Source: Nitrospirae bacterium RIFCSPLOW2_12_42_9
GTDB lineage: Bacteria; Nitrospirota; 9FT-COMBO-42-15; HDB-SIOI813
Direction: 5' to 3'
Assembly: GCA_001805205.1 (NCBI GenBank)
Contig: MHER01000025.1
Coordinates: 1-11,942 of the forward strand
Length of the DNA: 11,942 bases
This document shows positions 8,720 to 11,942 of the stretch, piece after piece (the first letter of the stretch is position 1; the number at the start of each line of letters is the position of its first letter). The notes under the pieces are model-generated. The model ran no database searches. It saw nothing but the letters and a program-made list of their open reading frames with translations, and was not told where the DNA came from. Position numbers and translations under genes: made by a program.

Positions 8720-8734
8720 ATCGGGGAGGATAGT

Positions 8735-9604
8735 ATGAGTCAATACTGGCTGGTTGTTGGAACGCCTAAAAATTGGAAATTTGCTTTTGAGAGTGGAAAT
8801 ATTTGGGGACTTAAAGAATTCCGTGAGATGATATCACTTTGGAACTTTCTTGAAGAAGGAGATAAACTGTTATTCTATGTTGCAAGTCCAATAAAAGGGG
8901 TAATTGGAATTGGAAGAGTTACAACTAAGTTTCGGCAAACTACTCCTCTTTGGCCTGATGAAGTAAATAAAAATACTGTGTTTTGGCCATTGCGATTCGA
9001 ATTTGAGCTTGAGTACTGTTTACCACCATCACTATGGCAGACAAAAAGTTATAAAGAATCAAATTTACAACTGATTACAAGAATGGTTTTTCAATGTGTC
9101 CCCAATAATGTTGTCACCTATGTTCGTAGACATTTTGGGCTTTCTACAGAAACTAATATCTCTCATATGCTTACTGGAAAAACCACTTCAATTTCTGAAC
9201 ATGTTGTAAGCTTAGATCATGAGACAATAAAACAGCAAATTACAAAAATTGGACAAATACAAGGATTCCTAGCAGAAATGGAATATCCTATTGAGGGTAA
9301 TCGGTTAGATGTTGTTTGGAGACGTGTCGAGAGATCAGTTCCAACTTATGCATTTGAGGTACAAATAGGAGGGGATATTTATCACGCTCTTGCCAAATTA
9401 AAACATGCATATAGCTTATGGAATAGTCACATATTTCTAACAGCTGATCCAATAGCACGCACAAAATATGAAGATTTGTTGGCTGGTACTTTTAATGAAA
9501 TTAAACATAGAATTAAATTTATTTCGTTAAGTGAAATCGTTGAATTATATAAAAGAAAGCTGAGTTACAAAGAATTTGAAAGCGAACTTGGAATTATGAA
9601 ATAA
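8735..9604 (+). CDS. EVE-domain protein with C-terminal PD-(D/E)XK-like nuclease domain
   Basis: A 289-residue protein. Residues 1 to about 150 match the EVE (PUA-like) fold: YWLVVGTPKNW at the start, IWGLKE (23-28), GDKLLFYVAS (42-51), GVIGIGRV (55-62) and PLWPDE (71-76). EVE and YTH/PUA-like domains bind modified bases. Residues of about 160-289 look like a PD-(D/E)XK nuclease: E181 on a helix, D192 in RLDVVW, and E208-V-Q210 in a strand, followed by a helix (ALAKLKHAY). The usual Lys is Gln, which is tolerated in some restriction enzymes. The likely role is restriction of DNA carrying modified bases (type IV style); this is inference from the domains. A GGGGAGGA ribosome site (8723-8730) sets the start. 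The gene is clearly AT-rich (25% and 35% GC in two sampled 60-nt stretches) and follows a broken methyltransferase. Confidence 0.78.
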   Translation: MSQYWLVVGTPKNWKFAFESGNIWGLKEFREMISLWNFLEEGDKLLFYVASPIKGVIGIGRVTTKFRQTTPLWPDEVNKNTVFWPLRFEFELEYCLPPSLWQTKSYKESNLQLITRMVFQCVPNNVVTYVRRHFGLSTETNISHMLTGKTTSISEHVVSLDHETIKQQITKIGQIQGFLAEMEYPIEGNRLDVVWRRVERSVPTYAFEVQIGGDIYHALAKLKHAYSLWNSHIFLTADPIARTKYEDLLAGTFNEIKHRIKFISLSEIVELYKRKLSYKEFESELGIMK

Positions 9605-9644
9605 GTTTTAAAAAGAAAGGCTTTTAAAGAAGAGGGGGTTTGTC

Positions 9645-9932
9645 ATGTGTGAGAAAAATTTAACAATAGTAAAAGGGGAAAGGTTATTCCTTGCAACTTT
9701 TGAGTTATTCAGTGGACAATATGGACAAATATTCCATAAAGTCTTTTATGCAAAGAGTGAAAAGAATTTAAAGAAAGAAGTTCATAAATACCTGTTTGAC
9801 TATTATGGCGAGGGGAATGTTACCGGGATAGAGAAGAACATTCATTATTACTTTGATGGTGAAGTTGTTGTTAAACAGCATGGATGGGAAGAAATTACAG
9901 GCTTTGAACAGCTTGTAAATAAACTTCTATGA
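9645..9932 (+). CDS. Small hypothetical protein coupled to the module C methyltransferase
   Basis: A 95-residue soluble protein that I do not recognise. It has no membrane segment, no helix-turn-helix that I can defend, and no visible catalytic motif. It is rich in aromatic residues (many F and Y, one W at position 76) and predicts as a small alpha/beta protein. The ribosome site GAGGGGG is 7 nt before the ATG. Its stop overlaps the methyltransferase start as ATGA (9929-9932), and the methyltransferase has no ribosome site of its own, so the small gene probably drives translation of the enzyme by coupling. In type II systems such a position is often held by a controller protein, but the sequence does not show that fold. 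It could also be a phage-derived filler gene. Confidence 0.7.
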   Translation: MCEKNLTIVKGERLFLATFELFSGQYGQIFHKVFYAKSEKNLKKEVHKYLFDYYGEGNVTGIEKNIHYYFDGEVVVKQHGWEEITGFEQLVNKLL

Positions 9933-11221
9933 CAATGATTACAATGCAGCCTAAAACCACCATAATCACCGGCGATAGCCGCAATATGAAGGAGATAAAG
10001 GATGAAATTGTTCATCTCATCATCACGTCTCCTCCTTACTGGCAATTAAAGGACTATGGCAATGGAAACCAGATAGGGTTTAATGACAGTTACGAAGACT
10101 ATATTAACAATCTCAATCTCGTCTGGAAGGAGTGCTACAGGGTCTTGCACAAAGGCTGTCGTCTATGTGTCAACATAGGAGATCAGTTCGCCCGTTCTGT
10201 TTATTATGGGCGGTATAAGATTATCCCAATAAGGGAAGAAATCATCAAATTCTGTGAAACGATAGGTTTTGATTACATGGGGGCTATCATCTGGCAGAAG
10301 GTCACAACCTGTAATACCACAGGCGGAGCGACCATAATGGGGTCTTTCCCGTATCCAAGGAATGGGATCATCAAGCTCGATTACGAGTTTATTCTGATCT
10401 TCAAAAAATTGGGTGTTCCTTCCAAGGTTAGTAAAGATGTAAAGGAAGAGTCGAAACTTACCCTCGAAGAATGGAACGAGTACTTTAATGGGCACTGGAA
10501 TTTTCCGGGCGAAAAACAGGACAAGCACCTTGCCATGTTTCCGGAAGAACTTCCAAAGCGATTGATCAAGATGTTCAGTTTTGTTGGTGACACGGTACTT
10601 GATCCATTTTTGGGGAGTGGAACTACCTGTCTTGCGGCAAGAAAATTAAATAGGAACTCCATAGGATATGAAATCAACAAAGATTTTTTATCCGTCATAG
10701 AGCAAAAACTAAGAGCAGATAAATATCCGCAGAATTTTGAAATCATTCCCCAGGCAAAGAAGGACATAGATTATAAAGATGAGATACTTAAACTTCCTTA
10801 CATCTTTAAAGACCCTGTGAAGTTCGATAAAAAGATTGACCCTAAGAAATTAAGATTCGGCTCAAAGATAGATAATTCAAGCTCTCAAAGAGAGACTTAC
10901 TATTCAGTTAAAGAGATAGTAAGTCCAGAAATCGTAGTTTTGGATGGTGATTTAAAAGTCAGGTTAATAGGTATTAAAGAGAATAAGGAAATAAATGATC
11001 AGGCGATTCAATTTTTAAAGGCAAAACTCAAGGGACAAAAGGTGTTTCTTAAATTTGATTCAACAAAATATGATAGTGAGGGCAATTTATTATGTTATCT
11101 CTATTTAAAAAATAAGACCTTTATCAATGCCCATCTGATTAAAAATAAATTAGTCAACGTTAATTCCTCTATGAACTACAAATATAAATCCTCTTTTTTA
11201 AATTACGAGGACACCGTATAA
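9929..11221 (+). CDS. Beta-class DNA N4-cytosine methyltransferase fused to an SNase-like domain, predicted CTAG-specific
   Basis: A 430-residue modification enzyme of module C. The catalytic motif IV TSPPYWQLKDY (33-43) comes first and motif I DPFLGSGTT (225-233) last, so it is beta class; this motif form is typical of N4-cytosine enzymes. The middle (about 130-215) with GIIKLDYEFILIFKK and NGHWNFPG is the likely target-recognition part and resembles methyltransferases paired with MjaI-type enzymes, which act on CTAG. Residues of about 320-430 form a separate SNase-like OB-fold domain; by eye alignment to staphylococcal nuclease, R35 is kept (R345) but the positions of E43 and R87 read K and N, so nuclease activity is doubtful. 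The start is ATG 9929, overlapping the small gene; 9935 and 9944 are alternatives. The stop overlaps the endonuclease start by one base. GC falls from about 45% to about 30% near the domain border. Confidence 0.86.
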   Translation: MTMITMQPKTTIITGDSRNMKEIKDEIVHLIITSPPYWQLKDYGNGNQIGFNDSYEDYINNLNLVWKECYRVLHKGCRLCVNIGDQFARSVYYGRYKIIPIREEIIKFCETIGFDYMGAIIWQKVTTCNTTGGATIMGSFPYPRNGIIKLDYEFILIFKKLGVPSKVSKDVKEESKLTLEEWNEYFNGHWNFPGEKQDKHLAMFPEELPKRLIKMFSFVGDTVLDPFLGSGTTCLAARKLNRNSIGYEINKDFLSVIEQKLRADKYPQNFEIIPQAKKDIDYKDEILKLPYIFKDPVKFDKKIDPKKLRFGSKIDNSSSQRETYYSVKEIVSPEIVVLDGDLKVRLIGIKENKEINDQAIQFLKAKLKGQKVFLKFDSTKYDSEGNLLCYLYLKNKTFINAHLIKNKLVNVNSSMNYKYKSSFLNYEDTV

Positions 11222-11853
11222 TGCCAAAAGAGTGGATATTAAACCAGGCAAATATGAGATGGGGGCTTACCAAGAAAAATAAGGTTGGTGCTGTTTCTGA
11301 TGAGATAAGGAAATGCACTCCTAAATCTTTAAATGAATGGAAGGAATATTATTACAGCAACATATATCCCAAAGAACATTTGGAGAATCTTGGCAGAACT
11401 CTATACATAAAGATTTCAGAGGTCTGTCAGGCTGAAATTGAGAGCATAACAGAGCAAGATAGCATCGATTTCATAAAAAACTTAGTAATCAATAGAACCT
11501 ACGATGGCTATCAATCGGAAATACAGACTATTTATGGACAATTACAGCATATCTTAGGTGTACAGATAGAGCCGGCCCCTGACGAATGGGATAGGAAATA
11601 TAATGTTGATTTCTTTATTAAGATTAATGATAAATACATCGGGTTTCAGATCAAACCTGCTGGTTATGCCTATATTCCTCAAATCATGAATGAGTTAGAG
11701 TTCCAGAAGAGGACACATCAAAAATTTACAGAAAAATACGGCGGGAAAGTATTTTATATTATCTCTGTTAAACAGGATAAAAAGAAAGTCATTCATAATA
11801 CAGAAGTGATTGAAGAAATAAAACAGGAAATAGAAAAGTTAAAAAGTACTTAA
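11221..11853 (+). CDS. MjaI-family type II restriction endonuclease, predicted CTAG-specific
   Basis: A 210-residue endonuclease partner of the methyltransferase just upstream; the genes overlap as TAATG. The protein matches my memory of the MjaI family over its whole length: an N-terminal EWILNQANMRWGL, the LVINRTYDGYQSE segment (88-100), IYGQL (104-108), and the catalytic core PAPDEWDRKYNVDFF (118-132) plus GFQIKP (141-146). The last two give a PD-(D/E)XK-type site, D130...Q143-I-K145, with Gln in place of the usual acidic residue; E101 could be a further ligand. MjaI cuts CTAG, and the methyltransferase type and the scarcity of CTAG in this window fit. No frameshift or stop is seen, so it looks active. 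Specificity is inferred from the family. Confidence 0.85.
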   Translation: MPKEWILNQANMRWGLTKKNKVGAVSDEIRKCTPKSLNEWKEYYYSNIYPKEHLENLGRTLYIKISEVCQAEIESITEQDSIDFIKNLVINRTYDGYQSEIQTIYGQLQHILGVQIEPAPDEWDRKYNVDFFIKINDKYIGFQIKPAGYAYIPQIMNELEFQKRTHQKFTEKYGGKVFYIISVKQDKKKVIHNTEVIEEIKQEIEKLKST

Positions 11854-11864
11854 GAGGAGTATTT

Positions 11865-11942
11865 ATGCCTGCCCATGATATCAGGGAGATGACGGACATA
11901 GAAATTATTAATGAATTAAGCTCGGTTGGTATAGAGACCACT
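11865..11942 (+). CDS. Start of an unidentified gene, cut by the right edge
   Basis: An ATG at 11865 with a GAGGAG ribosome site 5 nt upstream opens a frame of 26 codons that runs to the window end without a stop. It begins 11 nt after the endonuclease stop, on the same strand, so it is probably in the same operon. The visible part is acidic and likely helical (it begins MPAHDIREMTD). It is too short for a family call. Confidence 0.6.
   Translation, partial: MPAHDIREMTDIEIINELSSVGIETT

Noticed and set aside
9604..9630. Terminator hairpin between the EVE gene and the 95-aa gene
   Set aside because: The TTTAAAA/TTTTAAA arms are A/T only with a bulge and would be unstable; the gap is only 40 nt and contains a ribosome site.
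6058..11942. Integrase, transposase, tRNA or attachment site that would explain the island
   Set aside because: None was found in any frame; the borders are defined only by gene content and composition.

Overview
The window joins a conserved cell-shape locus to a dense restriction-modification (R-M) and nuclease island. The left half (1-5128, all on the minus strand) reads tadA, RDD-family membrane protein, mreB, mreC, mreD, mrdA (PBP2, cut by the left edge). This is the rod-shape operon of a Gram-negative-type rod. The genes are tightly packed: mreC and mreD abut, mreD and mrdA are 1 nt apart, and the RDD gene and mreB overlap. The species cannot be named from this. Moderate GC in the core (about 45-50% in sampled parts of mreB) and the protein style suggest an environmental bacterium of a Nitrospirota or Desulfobacterota type, at low confidence. 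A strong extended -10 promoter lies in the 3' end of tadA and fits as the operon promoter.

From 5194 onward all genes are on the plus strand. The first encodes a single-chain STAS-like plus HATPase protein, an anti-sigma-type switch. Directly after its stop codon (6057) a run of defence-type genes begins, marked by a 13-bp tandem duplication, a TTGACA promoter and a 16-bp perfect palindrome over the -10.

The island holds three modules. Module A is a TSPPY DNA methyltransferase followed 9 bp later by a GIY-YIG nuclease. Module B is a truncated methyltransferase (only the first 62 residues survive) followed by an EVE-domain protein with a PD-(D/E)XK-like C-terminal domain, probably recognising modified DNA. 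Module C is a small 95-aa protein, overlapping by ATGA a beta-class methyltransferase with a C-terminal SNase-like (OB-fold) domain, overlapping by 1 nt an MjaI-family restriction endonuclease. Module C is predicted to act on CTAG, and only two CTAG sites could be found in the whole window by eye. A further gene starts at 11865 and runs off the right edge.

The points most worth attention are the methyltransferase-SNase fusion, whose SNase catalytic residues look lost and whose DNA composition changes at the domain border; the EVE-nuclease beside a beheaded methyltransferase; and the candidate operator at the island entrance.
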